Shown: positions 32,091-40,481 of the stretch, piece by piece
Position numbering within the stretch: the stretch's first letter is position 1
How the letters are laid out: each line of letters begins with the position of its first letter
Source of the DNA: Sunxiuqinia sp965230765
GTDB lineage: Bacteria > Bacteroidota > Bacteroidia > Bacteroidales > Prolixibacteraceae
Length of the DNA stretch: 64,000 nucleotides
Assembly: GCA_965230765.1 (NCBI GenBank)
Contig: CBDDLR010000002.1
Coordinates: forward strand, 124,001-188,000
Direction of reading: 5' to 3'
Position numbers and translations under genes: made by a program
Notes under the pieces: model-generated
Told to the model about the DNA's origin: nothing
What the model saw: the letters and a program-made list of their open reading frames with translations, nothing else
The model's database searches: none

Positions 32091-34124
32091 ATGCATAGAA
32101 AATTAACCACAAATTCAAGATTAGTAAATGAATTATTCGCTAATTACATAAGTACATTTACTGCATTTTGTGAATTAATTAACAATTCAATACAAGCTAA
32201 GAGCAAAAATATTTGGATTGATGTGGATTATACATCTGAAGATGAGATACACCCTCTTTTGATAAAGGAAATAACCGTAAAAGACGATGGTGTAGGTGTG
32301 CATATTTCTGAAATTCAGAAGAAACTATTAGATATTGGAACAGCCAATAAAGATGGAGGAAAAGGGATTGGAAGGTTTGCATCATTTCAAATAGGACAGA
32401 ATGTTAGTATTGAGACAGTTGGGTATTCTCAAGAAGAAAATAATTTTTCTAAATCTCAAATACCTTTATCCTTTGATAGTTTTGGCAAAAACATTAATGT
32501 CTCAGAAGTTGATATAATTACAAAGGAAGAAATACTTGCGGGTAAAAATCATCAACCTTACTACAAGGTTACTATTTCGAATTTGTACGATTCCAATGTA
32601 ACGGAAAATGAACCAAAAAAGAAAATAATAGATAAGTTTTTAAGTTCAAATTTTGCTGACGCCATATTTGAACGTTATCCGCTAAAGATCTTTAATCAAG
32701 AAATAAGCTTTCATCTAAATGGAAAGAGATTAAATCCTAAAGATTTTGTTGTTAGTAAACCAATAAAAAAGGTGTCAATTTTTTCAGATTCTAAAGGAAA
32801 AGAACATAAAGTCCATTTTGATTTTATGCAAATTAAAAAGTATGACAAAATCAAGGTTTTCTTGACAACTGCCAATGCTGGTTTAAATACAATCGCAAAA
32901 GGGTTTGAATTTGATGCAAACTGGTTAAGCCCTAAGATTGGAGGATGGTTTATTTATATCACATCTCCAACAATCTCTGCCGATCTATACAGAAACATTG
33001 ACTTAGATGATTTAGACGAAGATTGGAAAAAATATAGAGGTTTAATAAAAGAGAAGTTGACAGGTTTCTTTAAAGAAAGAAATGTTGAGTTTGATAATTT
33101 CACTGAGAAATTAAAAAGTGACGACTATTATCCTTACAAGGAGAAATCCAGTTCAAAATCAAAAGTGATGCTGTTTGATAAGCTTGCTTATTTAGTCGAA
33201 GACAAATACCATATTCTCAACGAAGAAAACATGTTGAGAGAGATAATCTATCCGTTAATTGATAGAACTATTTCAAATGGAGAGTTGGATAAAATTCTTG
33301 GAAGTATATTGAAACTAAATAAGAAAATGACTTCAAAATTTTCAGATTTGTTAGAGGTAACTGATTTGGAAAATATTATTGAATTTTCGGATAAAGTTGC
33401 TTCTAAGATTGAAGATATAGAATTCTTAGAAAAATTAGTTTATAGTGAAATTTCGAAGAATGTTAAAGAGCGGAAAGAACTTCATAAATTTTTAGAGAAA
33501 ATGCTTTGGGTATTTGGCGAAGAATATAATGATACGACTAAGCTGCTTTCGGATAAAAATTTACGAAATAATTTAAGTCAATTGAGAGATGATTGTTTAG
33601 TATACAAGCCATCAAGAAAAGAAGATAACATCAATACTGAGATTGAGAAAAAAGTAAAATCTATTACGGATTTATTTATGTATAATGAACGAGTTCTTGA
33701 TTACAAAAGAAGGGAGGTTTTAATTGTTGAATTGAAAGCACCTAAAGTTAAAATTAGCCCAAAAGAAATTGGACAAGTAAAAAAATATGCAAGAGAAATT
33801 GAAAAATTAAATGCACTTAGTAATAATATAAATTTTAAAATTCTGTTGATTAGCTCTGAAATCAACAGTGATGCACAATTTGATATTGATGGTAATCAAA
33901 AGGATAAAGATAATCCTTATCTATTTTTCAGAAACGAAAACAATAATATTGAAATCTGGATAATGAAATGGTGTGATTTAATTGAAAATGTTAAAAGAAA
34001 ACTTAAATACATGGCTCATGTATTAGAAACTAAAGATATTGATGTTCAGGAAAAAGCAAGCCGTGATTTTGAAGAAATAAATTTTGAGAAAGTTAATTCG
34101 ACATTGAAAAAAGTAGCTGTATAA
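32091..34124 (+). CDS. GHKL ATPase fused to a PD-(D/E)XK-like nuclease domain (candidate defence protein)
   Basis: A 677-residue soluble protein. Residues 1-130 are a GHKL ATPase domain of the MORC/Hsp90-like sort: N-box E28 with N31-N32 (AFCELINNSIQA), G1 box DDGVGV (65-70), and lid GGKGIGRFAS (89-98). A middle region of about 400 residues includes a likely transducer domain and charged helices. Near the C-terminus, D537, E547 and K549 in VLDY and IVELKAP, with Q562 in IGQVKKYA, match a PD-(D/E)XK nuclease core. The gene is more AT-rich than its core neighbours and lies between REP-like palindromes. ATPase-nuclease fusions of this kind occur among anti-phage proteins, but this combination is not one I can name, so defence is inferred. 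Confidence 0.8.
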   Translation: MHRKLTTNSRLVNELFANYISTFTAFCELINNSIQAKSKNIWIDVDYTSEDEIHPLLIKEITVKDDGVGVHISEIQKKLLDIGTANKDGGKGIGRFASFQIGQNVSIETVGYSQEENNFSKSQIPLSFDSFGKNINVSEVDIITKEEILAGKNHQPYYKVTISNLYDSNVTENEPKKKIIDKFLSSNFADAIFERYPLKIFNQEISFHLNGKRLNPKDFVVSKPIKKVSIFSDSKGKEHKVHFDFMQIKKYDKIKVFLTTANAGLNTIAKGFEFDANWLSPKIGGWFIYITSPTISADLYRNIDLDDLDEDWKKYRGLIKEKLTGFFKERNVEFDNFTEKLKSDDYYPYKEKSSSKSKVMLFDKLAYLVEDKYHILNEENMLREIIYPLIDRTISNGELDKILGSILKLNKKMTSKFSDLLEVTDLENIIEFSDKVASKIEDIEFLEKLVYSEISKNVKERKELHKFLEKMLWVFGEEYNDTTKLLSDKNLRNNLSQLRDDCLVYKPSRKEDNINTEIEKKVKSITDLFMYNERVLDYKRREVLIVELKAPKVKISPKEIGQVKKYAREIEKLNALSNNINFKILLISSEINSDAQFDIDGNQKDKDNPYLFFRNENNNIEIWIMKWCDLIENVKRKLKYMAHVLETKDIDVQEKASRDFEEINFEKVNSTLKKVAV

Positions 34125-34132
34125 ATCTCAGC

Positions 34133-34194
34133 TAGCGCGGATATGTTATCCTTGCTTTGTAGTCGTCACAGCTTGCAAATCTGCACCAGCGATG
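34133..34194. repeat. REP-like palindromic repeat
   Basis: AGCGCGGATA and TATCCTTGCT around TGT form an imperfect 10-bp hairpin, followed by a conserved tail (TTTGTAGTCG...TCTGCACCAGCGA). It starts 9 bp after the GHKL-nuclease stop codon. The same unit with tail recurs at 35240-35300. Confidence 0.75.
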
Positions 34195-34211
34195 GTTAAA
34201 AATAGATAAGT

Positions 34212-34781
34212 ATGATAAAGACAATATTAAGTGTATGCATTCTATGCTTTGTTTTTAATGGATTTTCTAATACAAAGGAAAAAGATGAATATGTAATTGA
34301 AGAAAAATTTGCATTTGATTTCGGGTTAGGGGTTAATTCTTTTTCTGGGGATAATGATAGTTATTCTAAAATTGCGATTGATTTTGGAGTGATTTATGAA
34401 CAAGAAGATAGATTCTTACTTGGTGTAGATTTTTCATTTTCACCAAGAGAAAATCATGAAGATACAGGTGCCGATGGAAGTAGGAGCACTCATGTTAAGT
34501 GGGATGGTCAAGCAATATGTTTCGAGGCATATTTAGGACGCAAAATGTTCAATAGAGCATCATTGTTCGCAGGGGCTGGTGCATGTTTTTCAACGGAATA
34601 TGAAGTCATGAAAGGATATTCGAATTTGTCATCATACAAAAGAGATAGCAAGACATATTTTAGCCCAGTGTTAGGTGTTATGTACGAATTTCCGATGACT
34701 TTCAATGAATGGTATTTGAAATATGATATGGCCGTAGGAGGTTATGATCGGTTTTCTTTGAGTGTTGGATTGAAATTTTAA
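34212..34781 (+). CDS. Putative outer-membrane beta-barrel protein
   Basis: A 189-residue protein with a signal peptide (MIKTILSVCILCFVFNGFS). The rest shows alternating strands with glycine and aromatic residues (FDFGLGVNSFSG, IAIDFGVIYEQEDRFLLGVDFSF, YLGRKMFNRASLFAGAGA) and ends in FSLSVGLKF with a terminal phenylalanine, typical of an eight-stranded barrel. No family is recognised. It lies 87 bp after the nuclease gene, separated by the REP-like repeat, and shares its AT-rich composition. Confidence 0.7.
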   Translation: MIKTILSVCILCFVFNGFSNTKEKDEYVIEEKFAFDFGLGVNSFSGDNDSYSKIAIDFGVIYEQEDRFLLGVDFSFSPRENHEDTGADGSRSTHVKWDGQAICFEAYLGRKMFNRASLFAGAGACFSTEYEVMKGYSNLSSYKRDSKTYFSPVLGVMYEFPMTFNEWYLKYDMAVGGYDRFSLSVGLKF

Positions 34782-34835
34782 GGGATAAGCTCAGCATGCA
34801 CACATAAATTACCCATTTTAAAAAACTAGAAAAAT

Positions 34836-35234
34836 ATGGATAAACAAAAATACCCGGGAGTTTCAATAAGAGTAAAAGCCGTTGTAACAGACTCAATCAT
34901 ATTGGTTGTTTTCATGGTAGGAGTAGCTGCTTTGTTTGAGCGTTTTGAAAATGTACCTGACATTGCAAGAATACTAGCGTTTGTTTTTATATTTCTTCTT
35001 TATGACCCACTTTTTACCAGTGCTTTTGGTGGTACATTTGGACACATGATTTTCGGCATTAAAGTTAAGCGGGATAAAAATCAAGATAAAAATATTCTTT
35101 TCCCGTTGGCTGTAGTTCGGTATGTGATTAAAGCTTTGTTGGGTTGGATTTCTTTATTAACCGTTTCTGGAAATAAAAAAGGGAAAGCAATCCATGATAT
35201 TGTAGTGAAATCAGTTGTTATTTATAGGGAATAA
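34836..35234 (+). CDS. RDD-family membrane protein
   Basis: A 132-residue inner-membrane protein with three predicted transmembrane segments. Residues R12 and D19 (RVKAVVTDSIIL) and the later D in LLYDPLFTSAFGGTFGHMIFGIKV give the RDD signature, and HDIVVKSVV closes the domain. RDD proteins are thought to take part in transport, including Na+/H+ exchange, but the activity of this one is unknown. It follows the barrel gene by 54 bp. Confidence 0.85.
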   Translation: MDKQKYPGVSIRVKAVVTDSIILVVFMVGVAALFERFENVPDIARILAFVFIFLLYDPLFTSAFGGTFGHMIFGIKVKRDKNQDKNILFPLAVVRYVIKALLGWISLLTVSGNKKGKAIHDIVVKSVVIYRE

Positions 35235-35239
35235 ACTTT

Positions 35240-35300
35240 CTAGCGCGGATATGTTATCCGTGCTTTGTTGTCGGCACAAATATCAATTCTGCGCCAGAGA
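35240..35300. repeat. REP-like palindromic repeat, best copy
   Basis: AGCGCGGATA (35242-35251) and TATCCGTGCT (35255-35264) around TGT form a 10-bp hairpin with one wobble, followed by the tail TTTGTTGTCGGCAC and TCTGCGCCAGAGA. Same orientation as the copy at 34133. Confidence 0.8.
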
Positions 35301-35345
35301 AGGTTTTTTGATCCCCTCCGTCATCCCGGTTTCCCGGGTTTTCTC

Positions 35346-35367
35346 GTCCCCCTATTTTTAGGGGGAC
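35346..35367. terminator. Hairpin between the convergent RDD and uvrA genes
   Basis: GTCCCCCT (35346-35353) pairs perfectly with AGGGGGAC (35360-35367) around ATTTTT. There is no adjacent T tract, so it could be a dispersed palindrome rather than a true terminator. A CCCGG/CCGGG pair sits just before it. Confidence 0.4.
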
Positions 35368-35448
35368 AAATCTTTCAGCTGAAGGATAGACAGTAAATCT
35401 AATCCAGATAGCTGTCGGGATCAATTATCCAGGGACCAGCATCCAGTA

Positions 35449-38253
35449 TCAAGTATCTAATTTCTCTGCTAACGCTTGTGCTGTGTATGATTTGGAGTTT
35501 TTTATCATGTCCTCCGGTGTGCCTTCATAAACTACTTGTCCGCCATTTTTTCCGCCTTCGGGCCCAAGGTCAATAATCCAGTCGGCTGATTTAATTACTT
35601 CCAGGTTGTGCTCAATAATGATGATGCTGTGCCCCCGATAGATCAGCGCATTTAGTGAATCCAGCAATTTGCTGATGTCGTGAAAGTGCAGCCCGGTGGT
35701 AGGTTCATCGAAAATAAACAGCGATGGCGAATCTTTTTCTTTTGCTAAAAAAGCAGCTAGTTTTACCCGCTGGCTTTCACCGCCCGATAGGGTAGAGGAG
35801 CTCTGTCCTAATTTTACGTAGCCCAGCCCAACATCCTGCAAGGGTTGCAGTTTCTTTGCAATTTTCTTTTCAGTAGAAAGCTTGCCTTCCTTAAAAAAAT
35901 CAATCGCCTGGTTAACGGTCATCTCCAAAATGTCGTGCACATTTTTGCCTTTAAACTCGATTTCCAGTATTTCGTCTTTAAATCGTTTGCCTTTGCAGCT
36001 TTCACACACAAGGTGGATGTCAGCCATAAACTGCATTTCAACTTTTATAACGCCTTCGCCCTGGCATTCTTCGCAGCGTCCACCATCTACATTAAACGAA
36101 AAGTGCGACGGTTTAAAACCCTGGTATTTTGAAGCTTGCAAGTCGGAAAATAGTTTTCGAATCTCGTCGTAAGCTTTTAAGTAGGTCACCGGATTTGATC
36201 GGGATGATTTACCGATTGGGTTCTGGTCAACAAACTCGATGGAAGTGATGCGTTCAAAATCGCCTTTTACAGCATCGTGCTGTCCGGTATTTTCAGCATA
36301 ACCACCCAGCCGTTTGGCTACTGCCGGATACAGTATTTTGCTCACCAGTGTTGATTTTCCCGATCCACTCACACCAGTTACCACAGTCATGTTGTTCAGT
36401 GGAAATTTTACACTAACATTTTTAAGGTTGTTCTCACGTGCACCCAACACTTCAATGCAGTTGTTCCATTTCTTCCGCACTTTGGGAACAGCAATCGTTT
36501 TAATCCCATTTAAGTAATCGGCAGTTAAGCTTTTTCCTTCCTTCAACAATGTTTCATGATTTCCCTGGAAAACCAGTTCGCCACCATGCATACCTGCTTT
36601 GGGGCCAATATCTACAATCTCATCGGAAGCACGGATAATATCTTCGTCATGTTCAACAACCAGCACCGTGTTACCAATCTTTTGCAGCTTGCGCAATACG
36701 CTGATCAAACGCTCGGTATCTTTTGGGTGCAGCCCAATGCTGGGTTCATCTAAAATATAAAGCGAACCAACCAGGCTTGATCCCAGCGAGGTTGCCAGGT
36801 TAATGCGCTGCGACTCGCCACCCGAAAGGGTTGCCGATAACCTGTTCAGCGTTAGGTAGCCCAGGCCAACATCGGCCAGGAACTGCAAACGGCTATTTAT
36901 TTCTACAAGAATTCGTCTGGCCACTTCTTCTTCATGGGCAGTTAATTTTAGTGTATTGAAGAAATCAAGCAGCTCATTGATTGGTAGCAATACCAAATCC
37001 TGAATGGAGCTGTTGCCCACTTTAACGTATCCGGCTTCTTTTTTCAGGCGAGTACCACGGCACTCCGGGCAGGTAGTTTTTCCCCGGTAGCGCGATAACA
37101 TCACCCGGTATTGTATTTTGTAACCTTTGGCTTCAAGCATGGCAAAAAAAGCATCGATGCCTTTAATGCCAGTCCTTCCTTTCCAAAGTAATTGCTTTTG
37201 TTCTTCGGTAAGTTCATAATAAGGTTTGTGAATGGGGAAGCCATGGTTTACCGCCTTTTCAATAAAACGGTGTTTCCATTTTTTCATGGTTTCACCTTTC
37301 CAGCAGGCCACCGCATCCTGATACACCGATAGCGATTTATTGGGAATCACCAGGTCTTCATCGATGCCAATGACTTTGCCGTAACCCTCGCAGCTTGGGC
37401 AAGCACCAACAGGATTGTTAAAGCTAAACATGTGCTCCGTAGGTTCGTTAAATTCAATGCCGTCTGCTTCAAACAGGCTTGAAAACTTCTCTTCCTGAAC
37501 ACCTTCTTCCGGGTATATTTTTATGATACATTCTCCATGGCCTTCAAAAAATGCAGTTTGCACCGAATCGGCCATCCGGCTAATGTTGTCATCATCCCTG
37601 CTGGCTTGAAGTCGGTCTACAACCAGGTTGCATGACTTTGAGCAAAACTCTTCTTTCTTTTCCAAAAGCTGATCGATCCGCTGGATGCCGTCTTTTGTTT
37701 CAATTCGTGAAAAACCTTGTTGCAGTAGTAGCTCAGCTTCTTCCAAAACGGAACGGCCGTTTTTGGGCTTCAAGGGCGAACCGATGATTAAACGGGTTTC
37801 TTCGGGAAAAGAAGTAATGTAATTCACCACATCGCTAACCTGATGACGCTTTACTTCTTTGCCCGAAACTGGAGAGATTGTCCTTCCAATTCGCGCAAAA
37901 AGAAGCTTCATGTAGTCGTAAATCTCGGTTGAAGTACCTACTGTTGAGCGTGGGTTTCTGGTGTTTACCTTTTGCTCAATGGCAATGGCAGGGGGTATTC
38001 CTTTAATAAAATCGACCTCGGGTTTATTAATTCTGCCCAGAAATTGACGGGCATAAGAAGAAAGACTTTCGACATAGCGGCGTTGCCCTTCAGCATACAA
38101 GGTGTCGAATGCCAAAGATGACTTGCCGGAACCTGAAAGCCCCGTGATTACTATAAACTTGTTGCGAGGAATCTTTAACTCAATGTTTTTCAGGTTGTGA
38201 ACCCGAGCCCCTTTTATATGGATTTCCTTGGCGGAATTAGTCGTCTTAACCAT
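35449..38253 (-). CDS. uvrA: Excinuclease ABC subunit A
   Basis: A 934-residue DNA-damage recognition ATPase of nucleotide excision repair. Two ABC ATPase modules are present with Walker A motifs GLSGSGKSSLAF and GVSGSGKSTLVS, and signatures LSGGESQRINLA and LSGGESQRVKLA. The zinc-binding CPSCEGYG/CPECRGTRL and CEECQGEGVIK/CESCKGKRF pairs are seen. The first half of the usual zinc finger 1 (CPxCG just before FSFNNPVGACPSC) is replaced by FEADGIEFNEP, so that finger is incomplete. A UvrB-binding region is retained. uvrB lies about 10 kb away. Confidence 0.95.
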   Translation of the reverse strand: MVKTTNSAKEIHIKGARVHNLKNIELKIPRNKFIVITGLSGSGKSSLAFDTLYAEGQRRYVESLSSYARQFLGRINKPEVDFIKGIPPAIAIEQKVNTRNPRSTVGTSTEIYDYMKLLFARIGRTISPVSGKEVKRHQVSDVVNYITSFPEETRLIIGSPLKPKNGRSVLEEAELLLQQGFSRIETKDGIQRIDQLLEKKEEFCSKSCNLVVDRLQASRDDDNISRMADSVQTAFFEGHGECIIKIYPEEGVQEEKFSSLFEADGIEFNEPTEHMFSFNNPVGACPSCEGYGKVIGIDEDLVIPNKSLSVYQDAVACWKGETMKKWKHRFIEKAVNHGFPIHKPYYELTEEQKQLLWKGRTGIKGIDAFFAMLEAKGYKIQYRVMLSRYRGKTTCPECRGTRLKKEAGYVKVGNSSIQDLVLLPINELLDFFNTLKLTAHEEEVARRILVEINSRLQFLADVGLGYLTLNRLSATLSGGESQRINLATSLGSSLVGSLYILDEPSIGLHPKDTERLISVLRKLQKIGNTVLVVEHDEDIIRASDEIVDIGPKAGMHGGELVFQGNHETLLKEGKSLTADYLNGIKTIAVPKVRKKWNNCIEVLGARENNLKNVSVKFPLNNMTVVTGVSGSGKSTLVSKILYPAVAKRLGGYAENTGQHDAVKGDFERITSIEFVDQNPIGKSSRSNPVTYLKAYDEIRKLFSDLQASKYQGFKPSHFSFNVDGGRCEECQGEGVIKVEMQFMADIHLVCESCKGKRFKDEILEIEFKGKNVHDILEMTVNQAIDFFKEGKLSTEKKIAKKLQPLQDVGLGYVKLGQSSSTLSGGESQRVKLAAFLAKEKDSPSLFIFDEPTTGLHFHDISKLLDSLNALIYRGHSIIIIEHNLEVIKSADWIIDLGPEGGKNGGQVVYEGTPEDMIKNSKSYTAQALAEKLDT

Positions 38254-38415
38254 TAACCTTTTTTAACAAATTGGAAATAAATTTGGTTTTTTAACAAAAA
38301 ACGTAGAAATTTACCGAGTACAAAAATAGAAATATTGTTTTACCCACATTTAAAAACTGTTCGCCTATAGAAGAATTTTACTTTTTAGTTTATCAGGAAA
38401 TATAAATTGGAAGTA

Positions 38416-39009
38416 ATGTTCAGTAATGAAAAATTGAACGACAACACGCTCGTTCAGCAATTTGTGAAAGGTGATCAGTCAGCAATCGAAACCCTTGTTA
38501 GCCGACACAAAAACCGCGTATTTACGTATATCGTGCTATTGGTGAAAAATCAGCAATTAGCAGAAGATATTTTTCAGGATACGTTTATCAAAGTAATCCG
38601 TTCCCTTAAAACCGGAAGGTACACAGAGAATGGTAAGTTTGTTTCCTGGGTATTGCGTATTGCCCACAACCTGATCATTGATCACTTCAGGAAAGAGAAA
38701 TTAATGAGTACAACATCGAATGACGATTCGGAGTTTGACTTGTTCAATTCTCAAAAGTTTTCAGACGAAAACGTGGAGGACAGATTGGTTTGCGACCAAA
38801 TAACAGAGGACGTACGCCGACTAGTTGATGAACTGCCAGATGACCAGCGACAAGTTATTGTTATGCGCCACTATATGGGGCTTAGCTTTAAGGAAATTGC
38901 CGATCAGACTGATGTGAGCATCAATACTGCCTTGGGAAGAATGCGTTATGCATTGATTAATTTGCGTAAGCTGATAGAAAAAAATAATTTACAACTCACA
39001 AAAATTTAA
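38416..39009 (+). CDS. RNA polymerase sigma-70 family (ECF-like) factor
   Basis: A 197-residue sigma factor with region 2 (ETLVSRHKNRVFTYIVLLVKNQQLAEDIFQDTFIKV) and region 4 (LVDELPDDQRQVIVMRHYMGLSFKEIADQTDVSINTALGRMRYALINLRK) separated by a linker. The ATG at 38416 is preferred over a TTG 9 bp upstream. No anti-sigma gene sits beside it; a 75-residue gene follows. Proteins of this form in Bacteroidota regulate their own small regulons. It diverges from uvrA across 162 bp. Confidence 0.9.
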   Translation: MFSNEKLNDNTLVQQFVKGDQSAIETLVSRHKNRVFTYIVLLVKNQQLAEDIFQDTFIKVIRSLKTGRYTENGKFVSWVLRIAHNLIIDHFRKEKLMSTTSNDDSEFDLFNSQKFSDENVEDRLVCDQITEDVRRLVDELPDDQRQVIVMRHYMGLSFKEIADQTDVSINTALGRMRYALINLRKLIEKNNLQLTKI

Positions 39010-39069
39010 TTGGAATGCAATAAAGTTTTTTTTAGGCCGTTATAGAAACAGAAAAATTAATAATGGCCT

Positions 39070-39297
39070 ATGAATAAAAACTCTACCTTTTATTTTTTTA
39101 ATACATACGATGATGAAAAGATTAGTTCAGAATTTCTGAATTCATCTGGGGAGAAATGTAACGTGGGAAGAAACAAGAACTATCAGGAAATTTTTTCACC
39201 TTCGGTAAAATCAGTCAATGCAATTTTAAACTTCGCAAAATCTTACGATGTATTGCATACAAAAGCAACTGGTTGTATTGAAATGAACAAGAACTAG
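39070..39297 (+). CDS. Small hypothetical protein after the sigma factor
   Basis: A 75-residue protein with no signal peptide or known domain; it begins MNKNSTFYFFNTYDDEKISS and has two cysteines. It is probably a real gene because it lies 60 bp after the sigma factor in the same direction and ends 24 bp before a strong terminator. A role linked to the sigma factor is possible but unsupported. Confidence 0.55.
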   Translation: MNKNSTFYFFNTYDDEKISSEFLNSSGEKCNVGRNKNYQEIFSPSVKSVNAILNFAKSYDVLHTKATGCIEMNKN

Positions 39298-39321
39298 AAC
39301 AAAAAATCTTATTTTTAAAGA

Positions 39322-39348
39322 AAGCATCTTGACAAAGGTGCTTTTTTT
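39322..39348 (+). terminator. Rho-independent terminator after the sigma-factor unit
   Basis: AAGCATCTT (39322-39330) pairs with AAGGTGCTT (39335-39343) around GACA, with one G-U pair, followed by seven T residues. Confidence 0.88.
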
Positions 39349-39398
39349 ATTTACATTAGTGATATCAAAATAATATCAAAAAAATAAATATTAATATC

Positions 39399-40244
39399 AT
39401 GGAAAAAGTTAAATCAGCTCAGTCAGGTTATTTGTTTGTGTTCATTGAGGTTCTATTATTGGCTTTTTTAATTACAGGGTTTGTTAATGGAATGATTCTT
39501 CCAGCCATAGCACTTTTGGTGATTTTCATTTTTTTCGCAATTGGTTTTATGATTGTTAATCCAAATGAAAGTGCCGTATTGGTTTTGTTTGGTGCATACA
39601 AAGGAACTGTAAAAGACAATGGTTTCTTTTGGGTGAACCCGTTTTATGTGAAAAAGAAGATTTCGCTACGTGCCCGCAACCTCGACAGCGAACCCATAAA
39701 AGTAAATGACAAAATTGGAAATCCAGTGATGATTGGAGTGGTCCTTGTTTGGCGCGTTCAGGAAACCTTTAAAGCAGCTTTTGATGTAAACGATTATCAG
39801 CATTTTGTTGATATACAGACTGAAGCTGCAATTCGTAAATTGGCAGGTTTGTACCCTTACGATAATTTTGAAGATGAAGATGCAGAAATAACGCTAAGAA
39901 GCGGCGGGGAAGAGGTTAACGATGAATTGGAAAAGGAAGTAACCGAACGTTTGGCAATTGCCGGAATTGAAGTCATGGAAGCCCGGATTAATTACCTGGC
40001 GTATGCACAGGAGATTGCACAAGCCATGTTGAAACGCCAGCAAGCTACTGCTATTGTTGCAGCACGTTTTAAAATTGTTGAAGGTGCAGTGAGCATGGTT
40101 GAAATGGCACTTGACGAATTGAGTTCAAAAGAGATTGTTGAGCTGGATGAAGAAAAGAAAGCGACCATGGTCAGCAATTTGATGGTGGTGCTTTGTGGAG
40201 ATAAAGAAGCTACGCCAGTAGTGAATACAGGAAGTATCTATTAA
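39399..40244 (+). CDS. SPFH/Band 7 domain membrane protein
   Basis: A 281-residue membrane-anchored protein. Two hydrophobic segments in residues 12-52 (FIEVLLLAFLITGFVNG and LLVIFIFFAIGFMIV) precede the SPFH domain (NPNESAVLVLFGAYKGTVKDNGFFWVNPFYVKKKISLRARN...). The later AYAQEIAQAMLKRQQATAIVAARFKIVEGAV is the typical helix. Family members scaffold membrane complexes or proteases. It heads a six-gene group with a short RHH DNA-binding gene and a zinc-ribbon gene downstream. Confidence 0.9.
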   Translation: MEKVKSAQSGYLFVFIEVLLLAFLITGFVNGMILPAIALLVIFIFFAIGFMIVNPNESAVLVLFGAYKGTVKDNGFFWVNPFYVKKKISLRARNLDSEPIKVNDKIGNPVMIGVVLVWRVQETFKAAFDVNDYQHFVDIQTEAAIRKLAGLYPYDNFEDEDAEITLRSGGEEVNDELEKEVTERLAIAGIEVMEARINYLAYAQEIAQAMLKRQQATAIVAARFKIVEGAVSMVEMALDELSSKEIVELDEEKKATMVSNLMVVLCGDKEATPVVNTGSIY

Positions 40245-40254
40245 CTATTCAATT

Positions 40255-40470
40255 ATGAAAAGAAAGGTTGAAAAAGAATTTCTTGATGCGATGAGCAGAA
40301 ATCCTGCTAATTGGCGGGGAACGCTCTACTTTAATAAGAAAGATCCTCGAATAATAGTTCCAAAGTTAAACAGACGATTTGGGTGGACATACAATTTTGC
40401 CAGTATTTACACCTATATATTTCTCTTCATCTTTGTCTTGATTATTGTTGCTTCTTCAATCTATTTATAA
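40255..40470 (+). CDS. Small membrane protein, DUF5808-like
   Basis: A 71-residue protein. The segment LYFNKKDPRIIVPKLNRRFGWTYNFAS resembles the short DUF5808 motif, and the C-terminus is one transmembrane helix (IYTYIFLFIFVLIIVASSIYL). It starts 10 bp after the SPFH stop codon and is probably cotranscribed with it. Function unknown; it could be an accessory of the SPFH protein. Confidence 0.75.
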   Translation: MKRKVEKEFLDAMSRNPANWRGTLYFNKKDPRIIVPKLNRRFGWTYNFASIYTYIFLFIFVLIIVASSIYL

Positions 40471-40481
40471 AATTCAATGCC

